From NCBI RefSeq assembly GCF_002005205.3, contig NZ_CP019702.2:2174001-2238000 (forward strand): a stretch of 64,000 bases of DNA, in the 5' to 3' direction. Below are positions 17,430 to 29,140 of this stretch, piece after piece. Position numbers and translations under genes: made by a program. The notes beneath the pieces are model-generated. The model ran no database searches, was not told the DNA's origin, and was given only the letters and a program-made list of their open reading frames with translations. Position 1 is the stretch's first letter, and every line of letters starts with the position of its first letter. The DNA comes from Rhizobium rhizogenes (GTDB lineage Bacteria > Pseudomonadota > Alphaproteobacteria > Rhizobiales > Rhizobiaceae).

Positions 17430-18839
17430 ATGACGACGCGCTTCACCCAACTCAGGCTTGCCGGACCTGCCGCAGTGCTTATCGCCATATTGCTGGCGGG
17501 GCTGGCGGCCATTCCCTATTACGGCGTTGCGCGTCTTGATGCTGAAATCCGTCAGCGACAGGAAACGCTGGTCGGCCGCAACATCTCGATATGGATATCG
17601 GATGTGGAATTTGCGCTGACCGCGTGGACGATCTGGGATGAATCCATCGCCAAGATCGACAATTCATTCGATCTGGAATGGACCGACCGGAACATCGGAC
17701 GGTCGCTCATCGGCACTTCGCGCACGCGTTTCGTCAGTATTCTCAACGGCGACGGCGATCTGATCTATTCGAAGACGGATGATGAGGTGCTGCAACGCCC
17801 GTTTTTTGCCCGGAGGGCAGAGGTGATAGCACAGGACGCTCGCTCACTCGTGGATGCCGTTCGCGAAAAGGAGCGTGGTGAAAGGCCAGAGGGCATTCCG
17901 CAGCCGATCGCCTTCAGCAAGATCGAGGTGATCGGTGACGATGCCGTCCTTCTGACGGCAAGCCTTTTTCAGCCCGATTTCAGGACAGCAATGCCTCGCG
18001 GTGAACGCGCGCCGGTACTGGTTTCCGCAATCCCCATTGCTGGCAGCCTGCAGGAGTTTCTCGGAAACCGCTTCCTTCTGGACGATGCTTCCGTTGGGCC
18101 GGCCGGCAGCGTTCCGGCGGATCGTGCAAGGGTGGAAATCGCCATGGGGCCGAATGGTCAGGCGCAGGCGCTGTCCTGGCAGCCGCTGACCCCGGCGCGG
18201 GATCTGCTCCGTCAGTCCATGCCGCTTGCCGTCACGGTTCTTGTCGTGCTCATAGCCGGTGGCATCTTCGCGGTGCGGATTTCCCGCCGTGCGGTTCATT
18301 CGCTTGTCGAGGCCGAAAGACAGATGCGGCACGCTGCCACCCATGATTTCCTCACCGGGCTGGCCAACAGGTCGCTCGTCGCATCCGAATTCACCCGGTT
18401 GTCGCAGCAGGGAGATCTGACTGTCGCCTGTCTCGATCTCGACGGTTTCAAGGCCATCAATGACAGCCACGGGCACGCCGCCGGGGATGCCTTGCTCAAG
18501 GCGGTTGCCACCCGCCTTCGCGCTGCCTGTCACGACCGCGACGTGGTGTTCCGCTTGGGCGGTGACGAGTTTGCCGTGCTGATGCCCGCCATTTCCCTTG
18601 CCGAAGCCGAGATGCGCTGCCGGCAGCTGTGCCTGCTTCTCTCCGAGCCCTATGTTGTCGATGACAGCATGATGATCATCGGTGCGTCCTTCGGGTTGAG
18701 CAGCGTCATCGGGGCGGAAACGTCCTGCGACGAGGCCTTCCGCTGCGCTGACGAAGCGCTTTACCGCGCCAAGGGTGAAGGGCGCGGCAAGGTGATGACA
18801 TCGATCTGTGAGATTGAACCCGTTCGCCGGTTTGGCTGA
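17430..18839 (+). CDS. Membrane diguanylate cyclase, CHASE4-GGDEF
   Basis: A 469-residue sensor enzyme expected to make cyclic di-GMP. It has a first membrane helix (about 9-31), a periplasmic CHASE4-like sensor (about 40-255, with WTIWDESIAKID), a second helix (264-284), and a GGDEF domain from about 300. The catalytic GGDEF motif is intact at 377-381. The inhibitory I-site RxxD is replaced by HDRD at 368-371, so product feedback is probably lost. No EAL domain follows. The start is ATG 17430, preceded closely by a GGAAC sequence. It stands alone between ampC and the nucleobase permease. Confidence 0.92.
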   Translation: MTTRFTQLRLAGPAAVLIAILLAGLAAIPYYGVARLDAEIRQRQETLVGRNISIWISDVEFALTAWTIWDESIAKIDNSFDLEWTDRNIGRSLIGTSRTRFVSILNGDGDLIYSKTDDEVLQRPFFARRAEVIAQDARSLVDAVREKERGERPEGIPQPIAFSKIEVIGDDAVLLTASLFQPDFRTAMPRGERAPVLVSAIPIAGSLQEFLGNRFLLDDASVGPAGSVPADRARVEIAMGPNGQAQALSWQPLTPARDLLRQSMPLAVTVLVVLIAGGIFAVRISRRAVHSLVEAERQMRHAATHDFLTGLANRSLVASEFTRLSQQGDLTVACLDLDGFKAINDSHGHAAGDALLKAVATRLRAACHDRDVVFRLGGDEFAVLMPAISLAEAEMRCRQLCLLLSEPYVVDDSMMIIGASFGLSSVIGAETSCDEAFRCADEALYRAKGEGRGKVMTSICEIEPVRRFG

Positions 18840-18843
18840 ACTG

Positions 18844-18860
18844 AGGGGTGGGTAACCCCT
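18844..18860 (+). terminator. Short stem-loop after the cyclase gene
   Basis: AGGGGT-GGGTA-ACCCCT, six-base stem directly after the stop codon, followed only by TTG. A weak terminator candidate. Confidence 0.3.
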
Positions 18861-18938
18861 TGATGGCCGATGACAGCAGCCGGCAATCGCGCTACCGAAG
18901 ACAGGATGCGCCGCCACCGATTCGGCCCGGAACGACGG

Positions 18939-18978
18939 TCGCATATCACATAAAGACAAATCTTTTATGCGGCTGCGA
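18939..18978 (+). promoter_or_regulatory. Structured leader of the NCS2 permease gene
   Basis: Two stacked stems can be drawn: outer TCGCA/TGCGA and inner CATAAA/TTTATG, separated by an asymmetric internal loop (TATCA versus CGGC) and capped by a nine-base loop. It lies in the 196-base leader 57 bases before the permease start. The layout recalls small purine-sensing RNAs found before such transporters, but I cannot match conserved bases. Confidence 0.25.
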
Positions 18979-19035
18979 TCTGCAACGGGGACGTTCGCCA
19001 AATCGCGCCGGCCGCTTTCTGGGGGACAGACGACG

Positions 19036-20360
19036 ATGAGCGATACAGGTGGCTATTTTCCGCGCTGGCGACTGAAAACCGAAGGGCGCATCATGCCGGA
19101 TGAGCGGTTGCCCGCCGGGCAGACCGCGGTTCTCGGTTTGCAGCATGTTGTCGCCATGTTCGGCTCCACGGTGCTTGCGCCACTGATCATGGGGTTCGAC
19201 CCGAACGTCTCCATCCTGTTTTCCGGCATCTCGACGTTGATCTTCTTTATCGCCGTCAGTGGCCGTGTGCCGAGCTATCTCGGTTCGTCTTTCGCTTTCA
19301 TCGGTCCCGTGCTGGTGGCAACCGGTGCCGCCGCCGGTGCGGCGAGCCCCAATATCGCGCTTGCGCTTGGCGGCATCATTGCCGCGGGCGTGCTTTATGC
19401 CCTGATCGGCGTCATCGTCATGATTGCCGGCCATAATTGGATTGAACGGCTGATGCCGCCGGTCCTGACCGGTGCCATCGTTGCGGCGATCGGTCTGGTG
19501 CTTGCGCCGATTGCCATAGCCAGCGCCTCCGGCACCGGCCCCGGCAATCCCGATGGCGATCAACTGTCGCGCTGGATTGCGATTTTGACGGTCACATCCG
19601 TCGGTGCAATCGCGGTCTATGCGCCCGGCATGGCGCGGCGTCTACCGATCCTTCTCGGTGGCGCCATTGCCTACATCGCCTATCTGGTGCTGGCCAACGG
19701 CCTCGGTCTCGGCAAGCCCGTCGATTTTTCAGGCGTTGCGGCCGCATCCTGGTTTGGACTGCCGACATTTACCACGCCGGTATTTTCCGCCTCGGCAATC
19801 GCGCTGATCGCGCCTGTCGTCGTCATTCTGGTGGCGGAAAATCTCGGGCATATCAAGGCGATCGGCGCGATGACCGGCCGCAACCTCGATCCTTATCTTG
19901 GCCGCGCCTTCATCGGTGATGGCATCGCCACCATCTTTTCCGGCGCGTTTGGCGGAACCGGGATGACGACCTATGCCGAAAACATGGGCGTCATGGCGAT
20001 TACCCGCATTTTCTCGACGCTGGTTTTCATCGTTGCGGCCCTGGTTGCCATCATTCTCGGCTTCTCGCCGAAATTCGGCGCGCTGATCCAGACGATACCG
20101 GGGCCCGTCATCGGCGGCCTGTCCGTCGTGGTGTTCGGTCTGATCGCTGCGACCGCCGGGCGCATTTGGGTTGAGAACAAGGTCGATTTTTCCGAGCCGC
20201 GCAATCTCATCACCGTGGGTATCGCGCTGGTGCTGGGTGCCGGCAACTTCAAGCTCAATGTCGGCGGTTTCACGCTGGATGGCATCGGCACGGCGACGAT
20301 CGGCGCCATCGTCTTTTATCATCTCCTCAGCCTTGGCGCCTCGGCCCAGGGGAAATCACG

Positions 20361-20364
<4 letters not shown>
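19036..20364 (+). CDS. NCS2-family nucleobase:cation symporter (uracil/xanthine permease)
   Basis: An inner-membrane nucleobase transporter of 442 residues with about 12-14 hydrophobic segments. Family marks are the N-terminal GLQHVVAMFGSTVLAPL, the conserved VAENLGHIKAIG region near residue 265, and the signature around GGTGMTTYAENMGVMA near 309-324, where the Glu and Tyr contact the base in UraA-type proteins. TTYAENMG points to the pyrimidine (UraA/RutG) side rather than xanthine. Start ATG 19036 follows GGGGGA by nine bases; a longer frame upstream has no support. Its stop codon overlaps that of the convergent dgdR gene within CTAA. Confidence 0.9.
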
Positions 20365-22648
<2,284 letters not shown>

Positions 22649-22671
22649 GGCAGTGACGCCACGTATCTTTG

Positions 22672-22703
22672 CACCCGCCTGAAGGTGAAAATTCAGGCGG
22701 GTG
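22672..22703 (+). terminator. Stem-loop after dgdA
   Basis: Perfect eleven-base stem CACCCGCCTGA / TCAGGCGGGTG with a ten-base loop, 23 bases after the dgdA stop; weak T content follows. Confidence 0.65.
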
Positions 22704-23310
22704 GTTGCGGCGTGACCACTCCTTTCAGGAGTGAGAGCCATCTGACGTTCCCACGGAAAAATCAGGGTTGCGGGACATTGCGCAGTCCAGCTATTCTTGG
22801 CCAGGTCTCATTGTCCGCCGCCTCCGTCGGATTCTCATATCAAATCACGCTCGTGGCTCCGGCCGCTCTTCAGCAAGTCGTTGCTGACGAGAATTGCAGA
22901 TACTCTTGCAGCATGATCTTTCGCGATGCCGGCCGGTGAGCCGGCTTTCCTGTCGCATAGGCCTGCGTGGTTCTCCCCGCACCGGGAAACGGAACGTGCA
23001 AACTTTCCCTCTTAGTCTAGACGAGCAGGATTTGCTTTTTGGGACCCTGCCATGGAAAAAAAACATTGCGATGGCGAGCAGCGCTGGTAGATCGCGGGCA
23101 AAATTTCGTTCAGCCGAATCGTCGGTTTTTTGAGCGTTGTGAGCAGCCTATGTGTCGGTGCTGCGTGGACGGGGAAGCGTGATGAATGTGACTGGTCGTA
23201 GCGAAAATATTGGTTAACCTTATGAATGTCGGGCGGTCGGATTTTACAGAGGACCCTGTTTCGGGGAGCAATCATCGGTGGAGCGGAAACAGGCGGAGCG
23301 GAATACATCC
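22704..23310. other. Non-coding gap
   Basis: About 600 bases without a convincing gene. It contains a small inverted repeat CACTCCT-TTC-AGGAGTG at 22717-22733 and a GCCGGC repeat near 22930, and is less GC-rich than the flanks. Short open frames on both strands lack ribosome sites and recognisable sequence. Confidence 0.5.
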
Positions 23311-25140
23311 ATGAACATCTCGCCATTGCGGTGCGTGCATGTGGCCGTCCTGTCGCTTCTGTTCACGTCTCTCCTCTTCGGCGCGGTGCGGGCGCAAGGG
23401 CCGTCGGCGGCACAGAAAGCGGTTGTCGCTTCCGACATCGCCGCCTTGAGGGCGGCATTGCATGAGGATGCCGGCGTGACGGACGGCGTCACTTTGTCGG
23501 CGCTTCTGAGGCAGGCCATCAGGCGGCTGGCGGAGAGCGATTCCTCAGACAAGGAAGAGGCGCGTGAAATCATTCGCGTTCTGGCGGCGTCTGGCGCTCC
23601 GCTCGACAGAGCTTTTGAAACCGTTCTGGGAGACCGGATTGGCATGCCGGCCACATGGATTGCCAGAATCCCCGGGGAGCGTCGATTGGCTGTCGGGCTG
23701 ATCGGCACTGTGCCGGAGGATCTGCGTTGCCCGATGATCGTCGATATGGCCGGGGACGGGAATAAGGGGCAGTGGGAAAATGCCGTTGCCGCGCTCGACA
23801 CCTTATCCTCGAAAAGAAGGGCGTCGCCTGAATGCCTCGACCTGTTTCGTATCGGAATCCGGGCCGCCGACCCTTCGACCGTCGCACTGCGTATGAAATC
23901 ACTTCTCGCGTCTGGCATGGTGCCTCGGGCGCAGGAGGCAGCCCGCATACTGGCGGTTCTTCCCGCCGACAGGGCCGGGGCGGATGTCGCCCAGAACATA
24001 CTGAAAAGCGTTGATCCGGATGCTCCATTGCCGCTGGAAACCTTTGACGGATATCCCTATCGGCCGGCGAGCCTCTTTGCCTATCTCGTGAATGTATCGC
24101 TCGGCCGTTTCAGCACGCCGCTTCAGCAGAATCTCGCATCCTTGCCGGCCTGGGCGGAGGTTCTTGCCCGGCATGACCGGCATGAGGAAACATGCGTCGA
24201 CCAGAATATTCAGGAAGCCGCCGGCGCCTGGCAGAATGCCGATCCTGAAGACAGAAGCCTTATCCTTTTGAGAGCGGCGACAGGCTGGCTCATTCGCCAT
24301 TGCGCGGTGGACTCCGTCCAGAAGCTTCCATGGACGGATATGATCCGGCGCGGCGGCCGTGATCTGGTTGTCGCGGCGATGGATCGTGGCGCGGTCTTTT
24401 CCGATCCCGCTTCCATCATAAATATCGCCATATGCGAACGCGATGCCGAACTCGCCATCGGCCTGATGCGGCGCGACGGGTTGAATGTCGGTCTTTCCGC
24501 ATTCCTTGCCTGCCTCACCCCGGCGCAACTGACACGGGATGGGGCTGGGGACCTTCGGATGCTGTCGTGGCTGATACGGCACGGAGCCGATCCCGATGAA
24601 ACGATCGCCGATGCTTCGCCGCTCGCCGTCGCCGAGCTGTATGATCGCAGGGAGGTGGCGGAAGCACTCAAGGAAGCGGGTGCCGGATCAACGGCATTCA
24701 CGGGGGAGGGACGGCGCCTCTGGCTGGGCCGCCTGTTGCGGCTTGTCGCCGGTTTCCCGCCTGATCCCCTTCCTTTCGAAGATGGTTATCAGGACACGCC
24801 ATGGAGCATGAATGTCGATGAAAAGGATCTCGATGGCGACGGGTGGCCGGAATATACCGTCTGGGACAATTGCGGATCGGCGGTATGTGATTTCGCCGTT
24901 CTGATGAAGGCCGGGCATCAATGGCGCGTGCTGCTGAACGACGCGGGGAATTTGGAGCAACTGGCGACGAAGCATCTGGGATGGTCCGACCTTCGCGTCA
25001 GCGGACGCGTTGCCGCGGCTGAATATCAGATGACGGTCTACCGCTTCGATGGTGTGTCATATCTTCCGTTACAATGTGAAACAGCCACCTATGAGGACGA
25101 CGGCGATCCTGTTGTCAGGCCGGTGCCGTGTGCCCGTTGA
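23311..25140 (+). CDS. Exported protein of unknown function with degenerate helical repeats
   Basis: I do not recognise this 609-residue protein. From ATG 23311 it opens with a signal peptide (hydrophobic VAVLSLLFTSLLFGAV, cleavage near VRA-Q), so it is probably periplasmic; a GTG at 23278 with a better GGGGAG would add 11 residues before the signal. The body is alpha-helical with ankyrin-like elements (IIRVLAASGAPLD, LSWLIRHGADPDETI, PLAVAELYDRREVAEAL). The C-terminal 130 residues change character, with a calcium-loop-like DEKDLDGDGWPEYTVWD and paired cysteines in DNCGSAVCDF. It stands alone; no partner gene is evident. Confidence 0.75.
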   Translation: MNISPLRCVHVAVLSLLFTSLLFGAVRAQGPSAAQKAVVASDIAALRAALHEDAGVTDGVTLSALLRQAIRRLAESDSSDKEEAREIIRVLAASGAPLDRAFETVLGDRIGMPATWIARIPGERRLAVGLIGTVPEDLRCPMIVDMAGDGNKGQWENAVAALDTLSSKRRASPECLDLFRIGIRAADPSTVALRMKSLLASGMVPRAQEAARILAVLPADRAGADVAQNILKSVDPDAPLPLETFDGYPYRPASLFAYLVNVSLGRFSTPLQQNLASLPAWAEVLARHDRHEETCVDQNIQEAAGAWQNADPEDRSLILLRAATGWLIRHCAVDSVQKLPWTDMIRRGGRDLVVAAMDRGAVFSDPASIINIAICERDAELAIGLMRRDGLNVGLSAFLACLTPAQLTRDGAGDLRMLSWLIRHGADPDETIADASPLAVAELYDRREVAEALKEAGAGSTAFTGEGRRLWLGRLLRLVAGFPPDPLPFEDGYQDTPWSMNVDEKDLDGDGWPEYTVWDNCGSAVCDFAVLMKAGHQWRVLLNDAGNLEQLATKHLGWSDLRVSGRVAAAEYQMTVYRFDGVSYLPLQCETATYEDDGDPVVRPVPCAR

Positions 25141-25175
25141 GGCGGTCAGTCGCCCGACCCGTCGCGCGGCGGGGA

Positions 25176-26072
25176 TTATTGCGTTTTCCAGGTCTCAAGC
25201 AGCATTCCGACAAATTTTTCCGCGGCCGGCGACAGCGTGCTGCTTCGCCTTTGCACGATGCCGATCGTACGGGAGACGACGGGATTGACGATCGGCCGGG
25301 TGACGAGAAACGGATGATCGTCCTGCGGTGTCGCCAGTCGCGGCAGCACCGAAATCCCCAGACCCGCCTCCACGAGACCGAGCGAGGTGTTGAGGTGGGT
25401 CACCTCGTAAAACCAGTTCAGCTTGAGGTTGTGTCTCGCAAGCGCCCCGTCGAGCAGCGTCCTGTTGCCGCTGGAACGATCCACGACAACAAGCGGATAG
25501 GATTCAAGCTGGTTCCACTCGATTGTTTCGAAAGCCGCCAGCGGGTGATCTTTCCGCATCGCCAGCACAAAGGGGTCGTCGATGAGCGGTTCGAACGACA
25601 GATCGGGATCGGAATTGCCCATCAGATTGATGCCGAACTCAACCTCGCCTCTGGCGACTGCCTGCAGCCCCTCATTGGCGGTCAGGTCCCGGATACGCAG
25701 CCTTATATGCGGATATTGCCGGCTGAAGGTCTTGATGACGGCGGGAAGAAAATAGAACGCCGCTGTCGGAACACATGCCATCGTAATGAGGCCGCGTCGC
25801 TGGGCGCCGTCCTTCATCGCGAAAAGCGATCCGTCGAACTCCTCCAGCATACGCCGGACAAGCGGTATGACTTCCTGACCCATGGCCGTCGGCGCGACAT
25901 GGCGGGTGGTTCTTTCCAGCAGCGGCGCGCCAATGGCCTGTTCCAGTTTCTGGATACGCCGGGTCAATGCCGGCTGTGAAATATGGAGCGCTTCCGCGGC
26001 TCTGTGAAAGCTCTCCATTTCAACCACGGCTTGAAAGGCGCGCAGGTCCAGAATTTCGCAATTAATGCTCAT
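25176..26072 (-). CDS. LysR-type regulator, divergent from the galD-like gene
   Basis: A 298-residue LysR regulator: helix-turn-helix about 18-45 (ESFHRAAEALHISQPALTRRI), effector domain about 92-295. It is divergent from the tautomerase/ABC operon beginning at 26178 and is therefore its probable activator. Its sequence resembles regulators of aromatic-acid catabolism, but the inducer cannot be read from it. Confidence 0.9.
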   Translation of the reverse strand: MSINCEILDLRAFQAVVEMESFHRAAEALHISQPALTRRIQKLEQAIGAPLLERTTRHVAPTAMGQEVIPLVRRMLEEFDGSLFAMKDGAQRRGLITMACVPTAAFYFLPAVIKTFSRQYPHIRLRIRDLTANEGLQAVARGEVEFGINLMGNSDPDLSFEPLIDDPFVLAMRKDHPLAAFETIEWNQLESYPLVVVDRSSGNRTLLDGALARHNLKLNWFYEVTHLNTSLGLVEAGLGISVLPRLATPQDDHPFLVTRPIVNPVVSRTIGIVQRRSSTLSPAAEKFVGMLLETWKTQ

Positions 26073-26140
26073 AACGCAATAATACCTCCGAACATTGCAT
26101 TTAACAGATTAGCGTCTTTTGCCCATATTGCAACAACAAG

Positions 26141-26154
26141 GCGGATTGATCCGC
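26141..26154. promoter_or_regulatory. Palindrome before the galD-like gene
   Basis: GCGGAT-TG-ATCCGC, perfect arms, 24 bases before the start codon. Candidate operator or start-site repressor element for the divergent LysR protein. Confidence 0.35.
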
Positions 26155-26177
26155 TAAATGCAAGATTGAGGCGACTG

Positions 26178-27260
26178 ATGAATGATCTGCTCAAGATACC
26201 CTGTGTGCTGATGCGCGGCGGAACCTCACGTGGACCGTTCTTTCTCGCATCCGACCTTCCGCGTGATCCGGTAGAGAGGGATGCCGCCCTCCTGTCCATC
26301 ATGGGCTCGGGCCATCCGTTGCAGATCGACGGCATCGGCGGGGGTAATCCGGTGACGTCGAAAGTCGCCATCATCGGCCCTGCAACCGTCGAAGGGGCGG
26401 ATATCGATTACCTGTTCGCGCAGGTCCGGACCGACAGGCAATATGTGGACTATTCGCCCAACTGCGGCAACATGCTGGCCGCCGTCGGGCCTTTTGCGAT
26501 CGAAGCAGGGCTTGTTGCCGCTCATCGGAACGATACAGTGGTGCGCATCCACAATGTGAATACCGGAAAGCTGATCGAGGCAAAGGTGCCGACGCGCGGC
26601 AGCGAGGTGATTTATCTTGGCGATGCCTCCATTGACGGGGTTCCGGGTCTGGCCGCGCCGATTGCCCTGACCTTCGTGGATGCCGCCGGGGCGAAGACCG
26701 GCAGACTGTTGCCCACCGGTGTCCCCCTCGACACGATCGACGGTGTGGATGTGACGGCCATCGACTGTGCGATCCCGATGGTTCTCATGCGTGCAGCCGA
26801 TCTCGGTGTCAGCGGATATGAGGACCCGCAAACCCTGAGCGGCAACAGGGACCTTATGGAGCGGATGGGCAGCATACGTATTCAGGCCGGTCGGCGGATG
26901 GGCATGGGGGAGGTGAAGGACATGGTAATACCGAAGCCCGTGCTGGTCGCTCCCGCGCGCAATGGCGGCACCCTTTCGGTGCGTTATTTCATGCCCAGCG
27001 AATGTCATCCCGCACTGGCGACGACGGGTGCTGTCGGGATTGCCAGGGCAGCCGTGACGGAGGGCTCCATTGCATATGAACTCGCCGGACGCCCATCCGT
27101 GCCGACCCAGATACGCCTCGAACATCCAGCCGGTCGCCTCGACGTGCAGCTGGAGATACGAAACGGGGCGATAACAGCGGGCCTCGTGAGGACGGCGCGC
27201 AGGCTTTTCGAGGGTTTTGCCTTCGCCAAGCCAATCGCTGCAATCAACGACGCGGCTTAG
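26178..27260 (+). CDS. PrpF/GalD-family tautomerase (4-oxalomesaconate tautomerase-like)
   Basis: A diaminopimelate-epimerase-fold isomerase of 360 residues, the same length as Pseudomonas putida GalD, which converts keto and enol forms of 4-oxalomesaconate in gallate breakdown. Family marks are IPCVLMRGGTSRG at residues 7-19, the glycine-rich GIGGGNPVTSKVAI, and YSPNCGNMLAAVGPFA with the active-site cysteine. PrpF (aconitate isomerase) has the same fold, so the substrate is a tricarboxylate or oxalomesaconate but not proven. ATG 26178 follows GAGG by seven bases. First gene of an operon with an ABC importer. Confidence 0.82.
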   Translation: MNDLLKIPCVLMRGGTSRGPFFLASDLPRDPVERDAALLSIMGSGHPLQIDGIGGGNPVTSKVAIIGPATVEGADIDYLFAQVRTDRQYVDYSPNCGNMLAAVGPFAIEAGLVAAHRNDTVVRIHNVNTGKLIEAKVPTRGSEVIYLGDASIDGVPGLAAPIALTFVDAAGAKTGRLLPTGVPLDTIDGVDVTAIDCAIPMVLMRAADLGVSGYEDPQTLSGNRDLMERMGSIRIQAGRRMGMGEVKDMVIPKPVLVAPARNGGTLSVRYFMPSECHPALATTGAVGIARAAVTEGSIAYELAGRPSVPTQIRLEHPAGRLDVQLEIRNGAITAGLVRTARRLFEGFAFAKPIAAINDAA

Positions 27261-27306
27261 ACAACAGTCAGTCATTCAAAACATAGCAAACCGGGAGGAG
27301 ACCCAT

Positions 27307-28308
27307 ATGCGTAAATACCTGTTAGCAACCGCAGCGCTCTGTGCGCTGGCGGCATCTGCAAATGCCGAATCCGTCAGAATGAGCGTTGGCTCGTACAATC
27401 TCAACAACCTGCCTTTTCCTGTCGCCGCCAGCCTCGGCTTCTACAAGGATGAAGGCCTTGACGTGACGACAGAGAATTTTGCCCAGGGTGGCTCGAAGGT
27501 CCTGCAGGCGCTGGTCGCCGGCTCGACGGATGTCGCCGTCGGCTTTTACGACCATACCATCCAGATGCAGTCCCAGAACAAGCACGTCATCGGCTTTGTC
27601 CAGCTTGCCCGCAATTCGGGTCTGGTGCTTGCGGGAAAGAACGACACCGACTTCGATCCGGCAAAGCCGGAAACCATCAAGGGCAAGAAGGTCGGTATCA
27701 CCTCTCCCGGCTCGTCCTCGGATTTCTTCATCCGTTATTACATGAAGCAGCACAATCTCAGCGACAATGACATCTCTATCATCGGTGTGGGCTCCGGCGC
27801 TGCGGCGGTGGCCGCGCTGCAGCAGGAAAAAATCGACCTGCTCGTCAATTACGATCCGGCCGCAACGATTGTGGTCGAGCGCGGGCTCGGCAAGATCCTC
27901 ATCGATGCGCGAAGCGACCAGGGCGCCAGGGATGTTTATGGCGGCATCTACCCAACTTCAGTGCTGTATGCGACGCAGGAATATATCGATGCCCATCCGG
28001 AGGTGATCCAGAAAGTCACCAATGCCACCGTGCGGGCATTGCACTGGATGAAGCAGCATTCGGCCGAGGAAATCGTCGACAGGCTGCCGGATGATTTCGT
28101 CTCCGGCGACAAGAAGACCTACATCAAGGCTGTCGAAGCGGCCAAGGCGATCTTCTCCGAAGACGGCAGGTTCGAGCCGGCCGATCTGGAAACGCCTCTG
28201 GCGGTTCTCAAAAGCTTCAACGACGCGGTCGCCAAGGCAACGATCGATCTCAACACCACCTATACCAACAAGTTCGTCGAGGCCGCCGCCTCGAAGGCTG
28301 CAAACTGA
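27307..28308 (+). CDS. Periplasmic binding protein, NMT1/TauA type
   Basis: A 333-residue binding protein of the nitrate/sulfonate/thiamine-precursor class. Signal peptide residues 1-20 (cleavage ANA-E), then the typical FPVAASLGFYKDEGLDV and QALVAGSTDVAVG of ligand-lobe one. GGAGGAG precedes ATG 27307. It is 46 bases after the GalD-like gene and 10 bases before the ATPase gene. Context suggests an aromatic or polycarboxylic acid rather than a sulfonate. Confidence 0.92.
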   Translation: MRKYLLATAALCALAASANAESVRMSVGSYNLNNLPFPVAASLGFYKDEGLDVTTENFAQGGSKVLQALVAGSTDVAVGFYDHTIQMQSQNKHVIGFVQLARNSGLVLAGKNDTDFDPAKPETIKGKKVGITSPGSSSDFFIRYYMKQHNLSDNDISIIGVGSGAAAVAALQQEKIDLLVNYDPAATIVVERGLGKILIDARSDQGARDVYGGIYPTSVLYATQEYIDAHPEVIQKVTNATVRALHWMKQHSAEEIVDRLPDDFVSGDKKTYIKAVEAAKAIFSEDGRFEPADLETPLAVLKSFNDAVAKATIDLNTTYTNKFVEAAASKAAN

Positions 28309-28318
28309 GGGGGCCGCG

Positions 28319-29140
28319 ATGTCATCGCCAGTCAGGAAGCTAGAGCCCGTGACCGAATTCAAACCTCAGCCCATGGTGACAATCGATAACGTAACCATGG
28401 CTTTCGGTTCGTTCGTTGCCGTTCAGGACGTGAACCTCGAGGTGGGCGATGGAGAGTTTCTCTCCATCGTCGGCCCGACGGGATGCGGAAAATCCACCAT
28501 TCTCAATGCCATTGCGGGATTGCTGAAGCCGGCGCAGGGGAAAGTGGCCATTGATGATGTTCCGGTTCAGGGTGTGCAGAACACCATCGGATATCTTTTC
28601 CAGCAGGATGCGCTGCTTCCCTGGAAGACGGCATATCAGAATGTCGAGCTTGGCCTGCTGTTCCGCGGCGTTCCCGAAAATGAACGGCGCCAGAAGGTTC
28701 TGACCTGGCTCGAAAAGGTCGGGCTGAAGGGTTTCGAAGGTCGTTTTCCGCACCAGCTTTCGGGCGGGCAGCGCAAACGTGTGCAGATGGCGCAGGCGCT
28801 CATCACCGAGCCCAAGGTCATCCTGATGGACGAACCCTTCTCGGCGCTGGATATCCACACCCGCCATCTGATGCAGAACGAGCTGCTTCGGTTATGGCAG
28901 GAGGACCGTCGGGCGGTGGTCATGATTACCCATGATCTCGAAGAGGCGATTGCGCTTGGAGACCGCGTCGTCGTTCTCGCTGCCGGTCCGAAAAGCCGTG
29001 TCATCGAAAGCTTCCCCGTCGATCTGGAACGGCCGCGCAACGTTGCGGAAATCAAACTCGATCCGAAATTCATGACCCTGTATCGCGACATATGGGCATC
29101 GCTGCGCGGTGAAGTGGAGAAAAGCTATGCAAGCCGTTAA
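28319..29140 (+). CDS. ABC transporter ATPase, SsuB/TauB type
   Basis: A 273-residue ATPase: Walker A GPTGCGKST, Q-loop FQQDALLPWKT, signature LSGGQRKR, Walker B VILMDEP, switch His in ITHDLEEA. The FQQDxLLPW segment is typical of the nitrate/taurine group. ATG 28319 follows GAGGGGG. Its end overlaps the permease start by 14 bases. Confidence 0.93.
   Translation: MSSPVRKLEPVTEFKPQPMVTIDNVTMAFGSFVAVQDVNLEVGDGEFLSIVGPTGCGKSTILNAIAGLLKPAQGKVAIDDVPVQGVQNTIGYLFQQDALLPWKTAYQNVELGLLFRGVPENERRQKVLTWLEKVGLKGFEGRFPHQLSGGQRKRVQMAQALITEPKVILMDEPFSALDIHTRHLMQNELLRLWQEDRRAVVMITHDLEEAIALGDRVVVLAAGPKSRVIESFPVDLERPRNVAEIKLDPKFMTLYRDIWASLRGEVEKSYASR

Noticed and set aside
22894..23133. Small plus-strand frame in the gap after dgdA
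   Set aside because: No ribosome site, no hydrophobic or domain pattern.
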